DNA from: an uncultured Eubacteriales bacterium
GTDB lineage: Bacteria; Bacillota; Clostridia; Christensenellales; Aristaeellaceae
NCBI GenBank assembly: GCA_902801165.1
Contig: CADCHI010000029.1
Span: forward strand, 1-64,000
Length of the DNA: 64,000 nt
Direction of reading: 5' to 3'
Within the stretch, counting starts at the first letter, position 1; each line of letters starts with the position of its first letter. The position numbers and the translations under genes are program-made. Below, one piece after another: positions 50,254-58,973 of the stretch. Under the pieces are notes generated by a model. It was not told the origin of the DNA. It searched no databases and saw nothing but the letters and a program-made list of their open reading frames with translations.

Positions 50254-51432
50254 AAGATGAAGCGCGTTGTGGTCGTCGTGCTGGACGGCGCCGGCGCGGG
50301 CTGGCAGCACGATGCCGCCCAATATGGCGACGAGGGCGCCAACACCCTCGGCCATGTGATCGAGCAGGCCAACCCCAACATTCCGAACCTGGAGGAGCTG
50401 GGTCTGAAGCACCTGCTGGGCCTGCAGGCCCCCGACGCGGACGACCCCATCGGCTGCTACGGCACCATGCTGGAGCGCGCCGCCGGCAAGGACACCACCA
50501 CCGGCCACTGGGAGATCGCCGGCCTGACCCTGGAAAAGCCCTTCCCCACCTATCCCAACGGCTTCCCGCCGGAGGTCATACAGGCCTTCGAGGATGAGAC
50601 CGGCATGGGCACCATCGGCAACAAGGTGGCCTCGGGCACGCAGATCATCCAGGAGCTGGGCGCGGAGCACCTGAATACCGGCAAGCTGATCATCTACACC
50701 TCCGCGGACAGCGTGTTCCAGATTGCCGCCCACGAGGCCGTGATGCCACCCATGGAGCTGTGGCACGTGTGCCGCATCGCCCGCAGGCTGCTCACCGGCG
50801 AACACAACGTGGGCCGCGTCATCGCCCGCCCCTTCAAGGGCGAGGTGGGCGCCTTCGTGCGCACCGCCGACCGGCGGGACTTCTCCGTGGACCCCACCGG
50901 CCGCACCATGCTGGACGCGCTGAAGGACGCCGGCTATGACACCCTGGCCGTGGGCAAGATCGAGGACATCTTCAACCACCGGGGCATCACCCAGTCCAAC
51001 CACGCCGCCGGCAACCCCGCCTGCATCGACGCCACCATCGAGTACCTGAAGAAGGACCGCTGGAAGGGCCTGATGTTCGTCAACCTGGTGGACACCGACA
51101 TGCAGTACGGCCACCGTCGCGACGTGCCGGGCTTTGCCAGGTCCCTGGAGGAGTTCGACAAGAAGCTGCCGGAGATCATGCGCCTGCTGGGCAAGGACGG
51201 CATGCTGATCATCACCGCCGACCATGGCTGCGACCCCTCCTACGTCGCCCACACCGACCATACCCGCGAGCGCGTGCCGCTGCTGGTCTGGGGCCTGGGC
51301 GTGGAGGAAGGCGTGAACCTGGGCGAGCGCAAGAGCTTCGCCGACATCTCCGCCACGGCGCTGGAGGCTCTGGGCTGCAGCGAGAAGCTGGACGGCACCT
51401 CCTTCTACAAGGACATCGCGCTGGACGACTGA
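50254..51432 (+). CDS. deoB: Phosphopentomutase
   Basis: 392 aa. Alkaline-phosphatase superfamily metalloenzyme: N-terminal VVVVVLDGAGAG (metal Asp), GKDTTTGHWEIAG with the phosphorylated Thr, and the C-terminal ITADHGCDPSYVAHTDHTRE metal site. Interconverts ribose-1- and ribose-5-phosphate (and deoxy forms) in nucleoside salvage. The start is uncertain: GGGAGGG is followed by ATG 50242, TTG 50248 and ATG 50254 in one frame; I chose the last. Overlaps or adjoins the end of the Spo0A-like gene. Confidence 0.95.
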   Translation, partial: KMKRVVVVVLDGAGAGWQHDAAQYGDEGANTLGHVIEQANPNIPNLEELGLKHLLGLQAPDADDPIGCYGTMLERAAGKDTTTGHWEIAGLTLEKPFPTYPNGFPPEVIQAFEDETGMGTIGNKVASGTQIIQELGAEHLNTGKLIIYTSADSVFQIAAHEAVMPPMELWHVCRIARRLLTGEHNVGRVIARPFKGEVGAFVRTADRRDFSVDPTGRTMLDALKDAGYDTLAVGKIEDIFNHRGITQSNHAAGNPACIDATIEYLKKDRWKGLMFVNLVDTDMQYGHRRDVPGFARSLEEFDKKLPEIMRLLGKDGMLIITADHGCDPSYVAHTDHTRERVPLLVWGLGVEEGVNLGERKSFADISATALEALGCSEKLDGTSFYKDIALDD

Positions 51433-51457
51433 GCGAAACAGGCGGATGAAGCTTTTG

Positions 51458-51594
51458 AGGCAACAGGCATTAGGCAACAGGCATTAGGCAGAATGCCGCT
51501 TCCGCGTTGTCAGCCAACCCCACGGCAAGGCGCGGCAGCTACATTCTGACTGTTGCCTGTTTGCCTGTTGCCTGATGACTGTTTCCCTGTTGCC
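51458..51594. repeat. GGCAACAGGCATTA inverted-repeat element
   Basis: Left arm 51458-51495 has GGCAACAGGCATTA reiterated and ends CAGAATG. Right arm 51542-51594 is its imperfect complement (CATTCTGACTGTTGCCTG...). About 45 bp lie between. MITE-like. The rest of 51595-51738 is the gap leader with a TACAAT box near 51656 and no firm -35. Confidence 0.65.
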
Positions 51595-51738
51595 CCATAA
51601 TGATCCGTCATTGTTATTTTACAGAAAAGGGCTTTTCATTTCAGGGCTGATAGGGTACAATGTTATATGTAGTTATGGGTGACGAGGGCCCCGCCCGAGT
51701 CGCGCAACATTGCACAATATTTTAGGGAGGTTTTTCCA

Positions 51739-52767
51739 ATGGCTGTTAAAGTTGCTATCAATGGCTTTGGCCGCATCGGCCGCCTGGCTTTCCGTCAGAT
51801 GTTCGACGCTGAGGGCTACGAAGTCGTCGCCATCAACGACCTGACCACCCCCAAGATGCTGGCTCATCTGCTGAAGTATGACTCCTGCCAGAAGGGCTTC
51901 GCCGGCGTGATCGGCGAGGGCAAGCACACCGTCGAGTCCACCGAGGATTCCATCGTGGTCGACGGCAAGGCCATCCGCATCTACGCTGAGAAGAACGCGG
52001 CGGATTGCCCCTGGGGCGAGCTGGGCGTGGACGTCGTGCTGGAGTGCACCGGCTTCTACACCTCCAAGGCCAAGAGCCAGGCTCACATCGACGCTGGCGC
52101 CCGCAAGGTTGTCATTTCCGCTCCCGCTGGCAATGACCTGCCCACCATCGTTTACAACGTGAACCACGAGACCCTGAAGCCCGAAGACAACATCATCTCC
52201 GCCGCTTCCTGCACCACCAACTGCCTGGCGCCCATGGCCAAGGCTCTGAATGATGGTTGGGCCATCGAGTCCGGCATCATGTGCACCATCCACGCCTACA
52301 CCGGCGACCAGATGATCCTGGACGGCCCGCAGCGCAAGGGCGACCTGCGCCGCTCCCGTGCCGGCGCTGCCAACATCGTGCCCAACAGCACCGGCGCTGC
52401 CAAGGCCATCGGCCTGGTCATCCCCGAGCTGAACGGCAAGCTGATCGGCGCTGCCCAGCGCGTGCCCACCCCCACCGGCTCCACCACCATCCTGAACGCC
52501 GTCGTGAAGGGCGCTCCCACCGTGGAGGAGATCAACGCTCAGATGAAGTCCCAGGCCAACGAGTCCTTCGGCTACAACACCGACGAGATCGTTTCCTCCG
52601 ACATCATCGGCATGCGCTTCGGCTCCCTGTTCGATGCCACCCAGACCATGGTCAAGAATCTGGATAACGGCACCTCTCAGGTCCAGGTCGTGTCCTGGTA
52701 CGACAACGAGAACAGCTACGTGAGCCAGATGGTTCGCACCATCAAGTACTTCTCCGAGCTGAAGTAA
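51739..52767 (+). CDS. gap: Glyceraldehyde-3-phosphate dehydrogenase
   Basis: 342 aa. NAD-binding [16 protein letters not shown], catalytic Cys in [19 protein letters not shown], and C-terminal [16 protein letters not shown]. Glycolytic oxidation of glyceraldehyde-3-phosphate. GGGAGG site and T-rich spacer before ATG. The codon choice (GCT, GTT, TCC) differs slightly from its neighbours, as for highly expressed genes. Single gene with terminator. Confidence 0.97.
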   Translation: MAVKVAINGFGRIGRLAFRQMFDAEGYEVVAINDLTTPKMLAHLLKYDSCQKGFAGVIGEGKHTVESTEDSIVVDGKAIRIYAEKNAADCPWGELGVDVVLECTGFYTSKAKSQAHIDAGARKVVISAPAGNDLPTIVYNVNHETLKPEDNIISAASCTTNCLAPMAKALNDGWAIESGIMCTIHAYTGDQMILDGPQRKGDLRRSRAGAANIVPNSTGAAKAIGLVIPELNGKLIGAAQRVPTPTGSTTILNAVVKGAPTVEEINAQMKSQANESFGYNTDEIVSSDIIGMRFGSLFDATQTMVKNLDNGTSQVQVVSWYDNENSYVSQMVRTIKYFSELK

Positions 52768-52781
52768 TTCTCGCAAAGCCG

Positions 52782-52814
52782 CGCCCCGCTTCCGAAAGGA
52801 AGCGGGGCGTTTTT
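52782..52814 (+). terminator. Intrinsic terminator of gap
   Basis: CGCCCCGCTTCC, GAAA loop, GGAAGCGGGGCG and TTTTT. Confidence 0.95.
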
Positions 52815-52898
52815 CATTGGCGCGATTGGCTTGCCATTTCAGGCCGGTCATGCACTATTGAGGATTCCCTGCCGACAACATGCATAACTCATGGATAA

Positions 52899-52931
52899 AC
52901 AAAAGACGGAACGCTCGTTTCCGTCTTTTGT
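52899..52931. terminator. Terminator of the small RHH gene
   Basis: ACAAAAGACGGAA/TTCCGTCTTTTGT perfect 13-bp stem with a 7-nt loop, at the stop codon of the minus-strand gene; T-rich on the 3' arm. Confidence 0.8.
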
Positions 52932-53113
52932 CATTCTATCTCGATGTTCTTCACGCCGTGCGCGAGGATCAGGTTGATCAGTTCATTCCTGGAATAGTTG
53001 GTCTCGGATGCAATGCGGTCCAGTTCCGCGAGGGTTTCCTCCTTGATGCGGACTGTAATGATGCGGTTGCCATCCTCGCCCCTCTTCTTTATCTTCAAAG
53101 GCTCATTGTTCAT
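52931..53113 (-). CDS. Small ribbon-helix-helix protein (CopG/Arc-like)
   Basis: 60 aa, AAAGGAAG site. Basic N-terminus (KIKKRGEDGNR), then a strand ITVRIKEETLAELD and two helices (IASETNYSRNELINLIL), the CopG/MetJ/Arc layout. Probably a DNA-binding repressor. The divergent unit at 53289 begins 175 bp away with overlapping promoter sequence, so that unit is a candidate target. No toxin gene is adjacent. Confidence 0.75.
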   Translation of the reverse strand: MNNEPLKIKKRGEDGNRIITVRIKEETLAELDRIASETNYSRNELINLILAHGVKNIEIE

Positions 53114-53147
53114 AGCAAACTTCCTTTCATTTTGTATCGATTATATA

Positions 53148-53177
53148 TTGACAAGTAATGGTGTTGTATGCTACAAT
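53148..53177 (+). promoter_or_regulatory. Promoter of the 53289-53687 genes
   Basis: TTGACA (53148-53153), 18 bp, TACAAT (53172-53177). A minus-strand TATAAT (53140-53145) for the divergent gene lies directly beside it. Confidence 0.75.
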
Positions 53178-53288
53178 ACGAAATCATATATGATATTATT
53201 TTGTATTACATTCGACTGTCATTAACATATTAGACAGTTCGGGAAGAACCATCAAAGAATAGCGGAAGTATTGTAAGGAGGTTTTTCT

Positions 53289-53474
53289 ATGATTCATCAC
53301 AGCAAGCACAGCAGACACGCGATGCTCCTCATAGCATTGCTTGTTTTCATGGTCATCACAATGACCGCGTGTTCCAGTTCTTCATCAACAAGTTACAGAA
53401 GCTCAGGAAAATCCTATGATGAACGACTGTTGGATGAGGCAAGAAGAGGGTACAACGCAGCCTTCGGCAATTAA
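53289..53474 (+). CDS. Small lipoprotein
   Basis: 61 aa after AAGGAGG. Signal peptide with lipobox VITMTAC (Cys about residue 28), a Ser-rich linker and a charged tail (DERLLDEARRGYNAAFGN). No known function. AT-richer than most of the window. Confidence 0.7.
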   Translation: MIHHSKHSRHAMLLIALLVFMVITMTACSSSSSTSYRSSGKSYDERLLDEARRGYNAAFGN

Positions 53475-53492
53475 TTAACAGGAGGAGTATCC

Positions 53493-53687
53493 ATGGCACA
53501 GATGCGCAGATGTCCAACATGTGGCAAAGAAGTGGCCTCCAATGCTTGGAAATGCCCTTACTGTGGGCATAGCTTCACAAGTGAAAAAGTGGTTGTCAAT
53601 GCCAACGCAGGATGCTTGACAGCTCTAATTGTAGGACTTTGCTTTTTTGTATTATTACTTATCTGTATGGCGATCGGCGGAAACTGA
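53493..53687 (+). CDS. Small zinc-ribbon membrane protein
   Basis: 64 aa, GGAGGAG site. An N-terminal zinc ribbon (CPTCGKEV...CPYCGHSF) and one C-terminal membrane span (LTALIVGLCFFVLLLICMAI). 18 bp after the small lipoprotein gene, hence one operon. Role unknown. Confidence 0.75.
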   Translation: MAQMRRCPTCGKEVASNAWKCPYCGHSFTSEKVVVNANAGCLTALIVGLCFFVLLLICMAIGGN

Positions 53688-53728
53688 TCGAGTATTCAAT
53701 TAGGAAAACTGGTCACATCCACTCCCCT

Positions 53729-53752
53729 CCGGGCGGCGCACGCGCCGCCCGG
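53729..53752 (+). terminator. Terminator of the small-gene operon
   Basis: CCGGGCGGCGC/GCGCCGCCCGG perfect stem, then CTTCTATT. Confidence 0.7.
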
Positions 53753-53878
53753 CTTCTATTGCCCCTCTTCCCGCAAAATCCCCGTTACGGCTCCCCGGTT
53801 TTCGATGGTATGATAATCCCATGAGGCGCTAAGACCGCCGCGAGGCGCGAGCGCCATCGAGAGAAGGGAGCGATTCCT

Positions 53879-55105
53879 GTGAAGAAAGCCATCCTGGCGC
53901 TGCTGTTGTGCGCCTGCCTGCTGGCGTCGGCGCTGCCCGCGCTGGCGTCCGAGGATTATTCCCAGGCACGGCCCATCGCGCTCAACCAGCCCGTGGAGGA
54001 TCACCTGGAGGACTACGCCGACGTCCAGCTCTACACCCTCGCCCTGAGTGAGCCCGGCAGCCTGACGCTCGGCTTCCAGTTTGTCCCCGGCGGCGATTAC
54101 ATCGTGGAACTGCTCGCGGCCGACGCCAGCGGCGAGCTGACGGTGCTCCAGTACACCGACTTTTACTACGACAAGGAGACCGTGACCGGCGTCATCATCC
54201 TCCAGGCCAACCGAATGCGCCTGCCCGCCGGAACCTACTACCTGCGCGTCAAGGCCTACAACGCCTCCGGCTGGCGCGGCGACGCCTACGTGCTGACGCC
54301 CGCCTTCCAGGCCGAGCCCGGCGGCTGCTGCGAGCAGGAATTCAACGATTCCGCCCGATACGCCATGCGCCTGGACCCGAACCAGTCGGTCAACGGCAAC
54401 CTTTCCTCCTACAGCGACACGGACTTCTACCACTTCTCCCTGATGCAGCCCGGCTGCCTGCAGATGCGGTTCAGCTTCGCGCCGGGCGGCGACTACGACT
54501 TCCGCCTCTACACGCTGAACGCCGAGGGCGGGCTCGACCAGCTCCAGTACTACAACATCTTCTTCGGCGGCGAATCCCAGACCGCCCTGATCCAGCGGGA
54601 GCTGGACCGGCAGCGGCTGCCCGCCGGGGAATACTACATCGAAATCGCCGCCTATAACAGCAGTGGCTTCGTCAACGACGACTACGTCCTCTCGCTGGCC
54701 TTCGCCGGGGAGGCGGCCCCCGCCTGCGAGGTGGAGTTCAACGATTCCGGCCTCACCGCCAACCCCATCGCCCTTGGCAGCGCGGTGACGGGCAACCTGA
54801 ATTCCTACCTGGACGAGGACTTCTTCCTCTTCGCGCTGGACCACGCCGGGAGCGTGGCGCTGAGCTTCGGCTTCGCGCCGGGCGGGGACTACAACGTCGA
54901 GGTGTACGCCGTGAACGCCGACGGCACCCTGAACCGGATCGAGTACTTCAACTTCTACGCCTCCGAGGAGAGCATGCTCCCCCAGGTCACCCAGACCTCC
55001 GACGCCATGGACCTGCAGGCGGGCACCTACTTCGTGCGGGTCACGGCCTACAACTCCAGCGGCTACAGCGACGACGACTACACCCTCGCCGTCCTTCCGG
55101 GCTGA
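53879..55105 (+). CDS. Secreted protein with three PPC-like repeats
   Basis: 408 aa, GTG start after AAGGGAG. Signal peptide (to about ALPALA, residue 23). Three beta-rich repeats of about 125 residues, each with EFNDS..A.PI.L...V.GNL.SY.D.DFY.F and F.FAPGGDYN, plus LPAGTYY..V.AYN.SG. This is like the bacterial pre-peptidase C-terminal (PPC) domain, here without a protease. Possibly a surface binding protein. Confidence 0.75.
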   Translation: MKKAILALLLCACLLASALPALASEDYSQARPIALNQPVEDHLEDYADVQLYTLALSEPGSLTLGFQFVPGGDYIVELLAADASGELTVLQYTDFYYDKETVTGVIILQANRMRLPAGTYYLRVKAYNASGWRGDAYVLTPAFQAEPGGCCEQEFNDSARYAMRLDPNQSVNGNLSSYSDTDFYHFSLMQPGCLQMRFSFAPGGDYDFRLYTLNAEGGLDQLQYYNIFFGGESQTALIQRELDRQRLPAGEYYIEIAAYNSSGFVNDDYVLSLAFAGEAAPACEVEFNDSGLTANPIALGSAVTGNLNSYLDEDFFLFALDHAGSVALSFGFAPGGDYNVEVYAVNADGTLNRIEYFNFYASEESMLPQVTQTSDAMDLQAGTYFVRVTAYNSSGYSDDDYTLAVLPG

Positions 55106-55167
55106 CCGCCGCTTCGACCAAATCAGCCTTTTCACACAGAATATACACTGAATCAACAACACCATGC

Positions 55168-55196
55168 TTACATTTGTCATAATGTTTCACTATAAT
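55168..55196 (+). promoter_or_regulatory. Promoter of the Ala/Glu-rich lipoprotein gene
   Basis: TTACAT (55168-55173), 17 bp, TATAAT (55191-55196). Confidence 0.7.
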
Positions 55197-55300
55197 TGGT
55201 TTGCTCTTCGGGGATGGGCACAAGCCGCCCTGGGAAGCCGCGTAAGCGGCAAATACAGCGCGCAGAGCGCGCAACACGACGTGAAAGGAAGTACCTTAAA

Positions 55301-55558
55301 ATGAAGAAGATCTTTGCTCTGATCCTGGTTATGGTTCTGCTGGCCGTTGGCCTGACCGCTTGCAAGAAGGCTGAGAAGCCCGCTGAGGAAGCTGCTGCTG
55401 CCGTCGAAGAGGCCGCCGAGAACGCCGAGCAGGCTGTCGAGGAAGCCACCGAAGAGGCCACCGAGGCCGTCGAAGAGGCTGCTGAGGCTGCTGAGGAAGT
55501 CGTCGAAGAGGCTGAGGCTGCTGTTGAAGAGGCTGCCGAGGAAGTCACCGAGGGCTAA
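55301..55558 (+). CDS. Ala/Glu-rich small lipoprotein
   Basis: 85 aa. Signal peptide with lipobox AVGLTAC (Cys21), then almost only Ala, Glu, Val and Thr in EEA/AVEEA units, likely one long acidic helix or coiled coil projecting from the membrane. The same composition and unit pattern forms the N-terminal extension of ThiT at 48402. Long GC-rich 5' leader (about 100 nt). Confidence 0.75.
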   Translation: MKKIFALILVMVLLAVGLTACKKAEKPAEEAAAAVEEAAENAEQAVEEATEEATEAVEEAAEAAEEVVEEAEAAVEEAAEEVTEG

Positions 55559-55578
55559 TCCACTCAAAGGACGCACAT

Positions 55579-55615
55579 ATGAAGCGGTCCGCGCAAAACG
55601 CGCGGGCCGCTTCAT
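55579..55615 (+). terminator. Terminator hairpin, first of two identical copies
   Basis: ATGAAGCGG.CCGCGC-AAAA-CGCGCGG..CCGCTTCAT stem with TTATAG after it. An identical 37-bp copy is at 55818-55854. Confidence 0.75.
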
Positions 55616-55649
55616 TATAGGCTGTTGACAAAGTCAACAGACTGGAGGC

Positions 55650-55815
55650 CGCTGAAAAAGTCTGCAAGGCAAGGCGGCAAGCCTGCAAAAAAGGGAGTTT
55701 ACCCTGTCGTAAATGACCGCATTTTGTAGGCGCTGCCAACGCAGCAAGCAAGAATCCCACCTGCTTTCTTCCATCAGGTGGGATTCTTGTGATTGTGGGC
55801 TTTGTCAGCGGTCTG
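55650..55815. mobile_element. MITE-like element between duplicated terminators
   Basis: Imperfect inverted ends AGACTGGAGGCCGCTGAAAAAG and CTTTGTCAGCGGTCT, with an internal AAGAATCCCACCTG/CAGGTGGGATTCTT hairpin (about 55750-55793) and GCAAGGCAAGGCGGCAAGCC. No ORF. Confidence 0.6.
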
Positions 55816-55817
55816 AA

Positions 55818-55854
55818 ATGAAGCGGTCCGCGCAAAACGCGCGGGCCGCTTCAT
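55818..55854 (+). repeat. Second identical terminator hairpin
   Basis: 37-bp direct repeat of 55579-55615. Confidence 0.85.
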
Positions 55855-55942
55855 TTATTGCCTCCCCCACCGCTGGGGATGGGCTGCTTCTCCAACGATG
55901 CCGCTTTGACGTACTTGCCGCCAAATCTGACTAAATGGAACT

Positions 55943-56080
55943 TGTCTCAAAACAAACGACATCGCAGAATCCATTCGTAGGGACGGCAGAAATGCCGTCC
56001 ACGGGCGCCAATTATGGCGCCCCTACGGTGTTTTCTGAATCATCACCCGATGATTCCTTTGCGTTTTTTGTTTTGAGACA
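55943..56080. mobile_element. MITE-like element, TGTCTCAAAACAAA ends
   Basis: 138 bp with inverted ends TGTCTCAAAACAAA and TTTGTTTTGAGACA and internal hairpins (GGACGGCA/TGCCGTCC; GGCGCCA..TGGCGCC). No ORF. Confidence 0.75.
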
Positions 56081-56112
56081 GTCCCACCCTTCCAGGGTTT
56101 GTCAATAGTCTG

Positions 56113-56142
56113 ACCGGAGGGTTCCGCTGGGAACCCTCCGGT
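56113..56142 (-). terminator. Terminator of the 56166-56588 gene
   Basis: ACCGGAGGGTTCC, 4-nt loop, GGAACCCTCCGGT just past the stop codon. Confidence 0.75.
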
Positions 56143-56165
56143 ATCTTGCGCTTATCAATTTTGGC

Positions 56166-56588
56166 TTACCAGTTCAGCACCGAATTGGCGTCGTAGCCCA
56201 TGGTCTCCTGGACCAGGTCGAAGATCTCCCACAGCCGGGCCTGGTCGGCCTCGCTGAGGGTGTAGGTCTTGTTGTTGTCCATGTCGGTGATGTAGGGGCA
56301 GCCGTCCGTGGCCACGGCGAAGTCATAGATCTCGCCGCTGGGCACCACGCAGAACAGGGTGCTGTTCATGGTGCAGCCGTCCAGCTGGCCCGGGTTCTTC
56401 TTCGCCCGCTTCAGCATTTCCGCCAGCTCCGTCAGCGTGGCCTCGTCGTCTATCGTCTGCTCGGCACGGTTGCCGTCATAGTCCTCATAGACCATGATCA
56501 CTTCCTTCAGCCCGCTTCCCGCGGCCAGCGCGGGCACGGAGAGGGCCAGCAGCGCGATGGCCAGCAGCGCGCAAATCCAACGCTTCAT
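56166..56588 (-). CDS. Small secreted protein of unknown function
   Basis: 140 aa from the ATG eight bases after AGGAAGG. Signal peptide (ALLAIALLALSVPALA). The mature part is acidic with two Cys (GCTMNSTLFC) and TDGCP, segments such as DDEATLTELAEMLKRAK and ending GYDANSVLNW. No family recognised. Own promoter and terminator. Confidence 0.7.
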   Translation of the reverse strand: MKRWICALLAIALLALSVPALAAGSGLKEVIMVYEDYDGNRAEQTIDDEATLTELAEMLKRAKKNPGQLDGCTMNSTLFCVVPSGEIYDFAVATDGCPYITDMDNNKTYTLSEADQARLWEIFDLVQETMGYDANSVLNW

Positions 56589-56653
56589 TTCAAACACCTT
56601 CCTCTCGCAGCGGCCGGCTCCGGCGCAAGCGCCCCCAGGCCGCGATCAGCTTC

Positions 56654-56682
56654 ATTATACACTGGGCGAAAGGTGGAATCAA
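56654..56682 (-). promoter_or_regulatory. Promoter of the 56166-56588 gene
   Basis: TTGATT (56677-56682), 17 bp, TATAAT (56654-56659) on the minus strand. Confidence 0.85.
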
Positions 56683-56735
56683 TCGACGAACCAGAAGTGT
56701 CACCATAACATCATTTGACCATCACAATTGCCCCA

Positions 56736-57410
56736 TCAATGCTTGATATACAGCACGTCGGCATCCAAATAGCCCCACATGCCCTTCCAGTACACGTACT
56801 GCCAGCCGCTGCCGTTCCCACCGAAGGCATAGACCCGGGCCCCGCGGGGGATGCTGGCCACATGGTGTCCGCTGTCGGAGGCCGATTCCCGCAGCGCCGC
56901 GTGCTTTCCCGCGCAGACGACCCACGCCTTCCTTCCGTCCCCGGCCTTCGCGGCCCGCAGTGCCGAGGCACTGACATAGCCGTACCAGCCGTTCCACTGG
57001 ACGTAGTAGTACCCGTTCGGCGCCTCGGCGAGGGCCACCACCGTCGCGCCCTTCTTCAGCTTTTTCAGCTTCCTGCCGTCGGCGCTTGGCGCTTCCCGCA
57101 GCCAGACCTTCTTGTTCACCCGCAGCGCCCGGCTCTGCTTCTCCAGGTATTTCCGGGCGACATAGCCCCACCGCGTTCCGCAGCGCACCAGGCAGAAGTC
57201 CTTCTCCGACCGCTCGTAGACCGCCGTCGTGCCCTTGTACAGCTTCGCCAGCCGCGGCGAGTTCGCCGTGGCCTCCGCGCGCAGCGCCACCCATTTGCCG
57301 CAGTGGTCCACCCGCAGCAGCTGTCCCTTCTCCAGCGCCAGCGCCGGAACGGCCATCCCTGCCAGCAGCGCCGCCAACAGCAGCGCGCAGAGCGCCTTTT
57401 TGAGCCTCAT
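56736..57410 (-). CDS. Secreted protein with three SH3-like domains
   Basis: 224 aa from the ATG after GAGGATG. Signal peptide (ALCALLLAALLAGMAVPALA), then three SH3_3-type repeats, each with W..LRE/LRAE, LKKGATV and WGYV/WYGYV, for example YYYVQWNGWYGYV. Likely wall- or surface-binding. No catalytic domain. Resembles the SH3 part of the 42522 protein in type, not in close sequence. Confidence 0.82.
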   Translation of the reverse strand: MRLKKALCALLLAALLAGMAVPALALEKGQLLRVDHCGKWVALRAEATANSPRLAKLYKGTTAVYERSEKDFCLVRCGTRWGYVARKYLEKQSRALRVNKKVWLREAPSADGRKLKKLKKGATVVALAEAPNGYYYVQWNGWYGYVSASALRAAKAGDGRKAWVVCAGKHAALRESASDSGHHVASIPRGARVYAFGGNGSGWQYVYWKGMWGYLDADVLYIKH

Positions 57411-57535
57411 GTCATCATCCTCTTTCCCATACTCGCCGGGAGACAGCTTTCCCCTCCCGGCCTTCACCTATAATGACGCCGGCGAGGGGCCGAAGGGTGG
57501 ATTTTTCCATTGTTAAATGGATGTTTTCCGCCGCC

Positions 57536-57564
57536 TTGACAGCCCCCGTCCCAGATGCTATGAT
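57536..57564 (+). promoter_or_regulatory. Promoter of the PLP lyase gene
   Basis: TTGACA (57536-57541), 17 bp, TATGAT (57559-57564). Confidence 0.85.
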
Positions 57565-57614
57565 AGTGGGCGGCGATTCAACAAACCGGCCTCGCAGCCA
57601 AGGAGAGACAGACG

Positions 57615-58898
57615 ATGGAATTGACGGAAATGTATCGTTCCCTGGGCGTCAGCCCGGCGGTGTATCAATATGGCGAGGACACCCTCGCCGCCCTGAAGGC
57701 GCGATTTGAGGCCGTGGATGCGGTGGCGGAATACAACCAGGCCAAGGTCATCGGCGCCATGCAGAAGAACCGGGTCAGCGCGCCCTGCTTTGCGGCCACC
57801 ACCGGCTACGGCTACGACGACGTGGGCCGCGACACGCTGGAGAAAGTCTACGCGGACGTGTTCCACACCGAGGCGGCCCTGGTGCGCCCGCAGATCACCT
57901 GCGGCACCCACGCCCTGGCGGTGGCGCTGTCGGCGAACCTGCTGCCGGGAGACGAGCTGCTCAGCCCCGTGGGCCGTCCCTACGACACCCTGGAGGAGGT
58001 CATCGGCATCCGGGAGTCGAAGTGCAGCCTCAAGGAGTACGGCGTCAGCTACCGCGAGGTGGCCCTTACGGAAGAGGGCGGCTTCGATTGGGAGGGCATC
58101 CGCGCCGCCATCAACGACAGGACCAAGCTGGTCACCATCCAGCGCAGCAAGGGCTACGCCACCCGCCCCACCTTCTCGGTGAAGCAGATCGGCGAGCTGA
58201 TCGCGTTCATCAAGTCCGTGAAGCCCGGCCTGAACGTGATGGTGGACAACTGCTACGGCGAATTCGTGGAGACCCTCGAGCCCTCGGACGTCGGCGCGGA
58301 CATGACCGTCGGCAGCCTGATCAAGAACCCCGGCGGCGGCCTGGCCCCCATCGGCGGCTACATCGTGGGCACCGAGGCCTGCGTGTCTCGCTGCGCGTTC
58401 CGGCTGAGCGCCCCCGGCCTGGGCCAGGAGGTCGGCGCGAACCTGGGCATCATGCCCGCGCTGTACCAGGGCCTGTTCCTGGCCCCCACTGTGGTGGCCG
58501 GGGCGCTAAAGGGCGCGATCTTCGCCGCGAACATGTATGAGAAGCTGGGCTTCCGCGTGGTTCCGAACGGCTCGGAGAGCCGCCACGACATCATCCAGGC
58601 CGTTGAGCTGGGCTCCGCCGAGGCCATGAGCGCCTTCTGCCACGGCATACAGGCCGCCGCGCCGGTGGACAGCTATGTGATCCCCGAGCCCTGGCCCATG
58701 CCCGGCTACGACAGCAACGTGATCATGGCCGCGGGCGCGTTCGTGCAGGGCAGCTCCATCGAGCTCTCCGCCGACGGCCCCATCCGCCCGCCCTACGCGG
58801 TGTACTTCCAGGGCGGCCTGACCTGGTACCACGCCAAGCTGGGCATCCTGATGAGCCTGCAAAAGCTGGTGGACGCGGGGCTGGCTTCCCTGAAATAA
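57615..58898 (+). CDS. PLP-dependent lyase of the methionine gamma-lyase / aluminium-resistance family
   Basis: 427 aa after AAGGAGAG. Fold type I PLP protein. RPQITCGTHALAVAL lies near the cofactor phosphate, VDNCYGEFVE holds the PLP Asp-type residue, and the Schiff-base Lys is in GSLIKNPGGGLAP (about residue 238). This family (Alr-type, often annotated as aluminium resistance or cystathionine beta-lyase) probably cleaves sulfur amino acids; exact substrate unknown. In many Firmicutes it lies near miaA, hfq or lexA; here it stands alone. Confidence 0.88.
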   Translation: MELTEMYRSLGVSPAVYQYGEDTLAALKARFEAVDAVAEYNQAKVIGAMQKNRVSAPCFAATTGYGYDDVGRDTLEKVYADVFHTEAALVRPQITCGTHALAVALSANLLPGDELLSPVGRPYDTLEEVIGIRESKCSLKEYGVSYREVALTEEGGFDWEGIRAAINDRTKLVTIQRSKGYATRPTFSVKQIGELIAFIKSVKPGLNVMVDNCYGEFVETLEPSDVGADMTVGSLIKNPGGGLAPIGGYIVGTEACVSRCAFRLSAPGLGQEVGANLGIMPALYQGLFLAPTVVAGALKGAIFAANMYEKLGFRVVPNGSESRHDIIQAVELGSAEAMSAFCHGIQAAAPVDSYVIPEPWPMPGYDSNVIMAAGAFVQGSSIELSADGPIRPPYAVYFQGGLTWYHAKLGILMSLQKLVDAGLASLK

Positions 58899-58912
58899 AC
58901 CACCGCACGCAA

Positions 58913-58952
58913 AAGGCCCCGGGCGACGCAACATTGCGCCGCCCGGGGCCTT
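58913..58952. terminator. Terminator of the PLP lyase gene
   Basis: AAGGCCCCGGGCG/CGCCCGGGGCCTT perfect 13-bp stem with a 14-nt loop and T at the end. Confidence 0.88.
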
Positions 58953-58973
58953 GAATATAAAGTTTACACTAAG

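Noticed and set aside
52931-53687. Ribbon-helix-helix gene and neighbours as a type II toxin-antitoxin system
   Set aside because: The RHH gene stands alone on its strand; the divergent genes are a lipoprotein and a zinc-ribbon membrane protein, not a toxin-like RNase or gyrase inhibitor.
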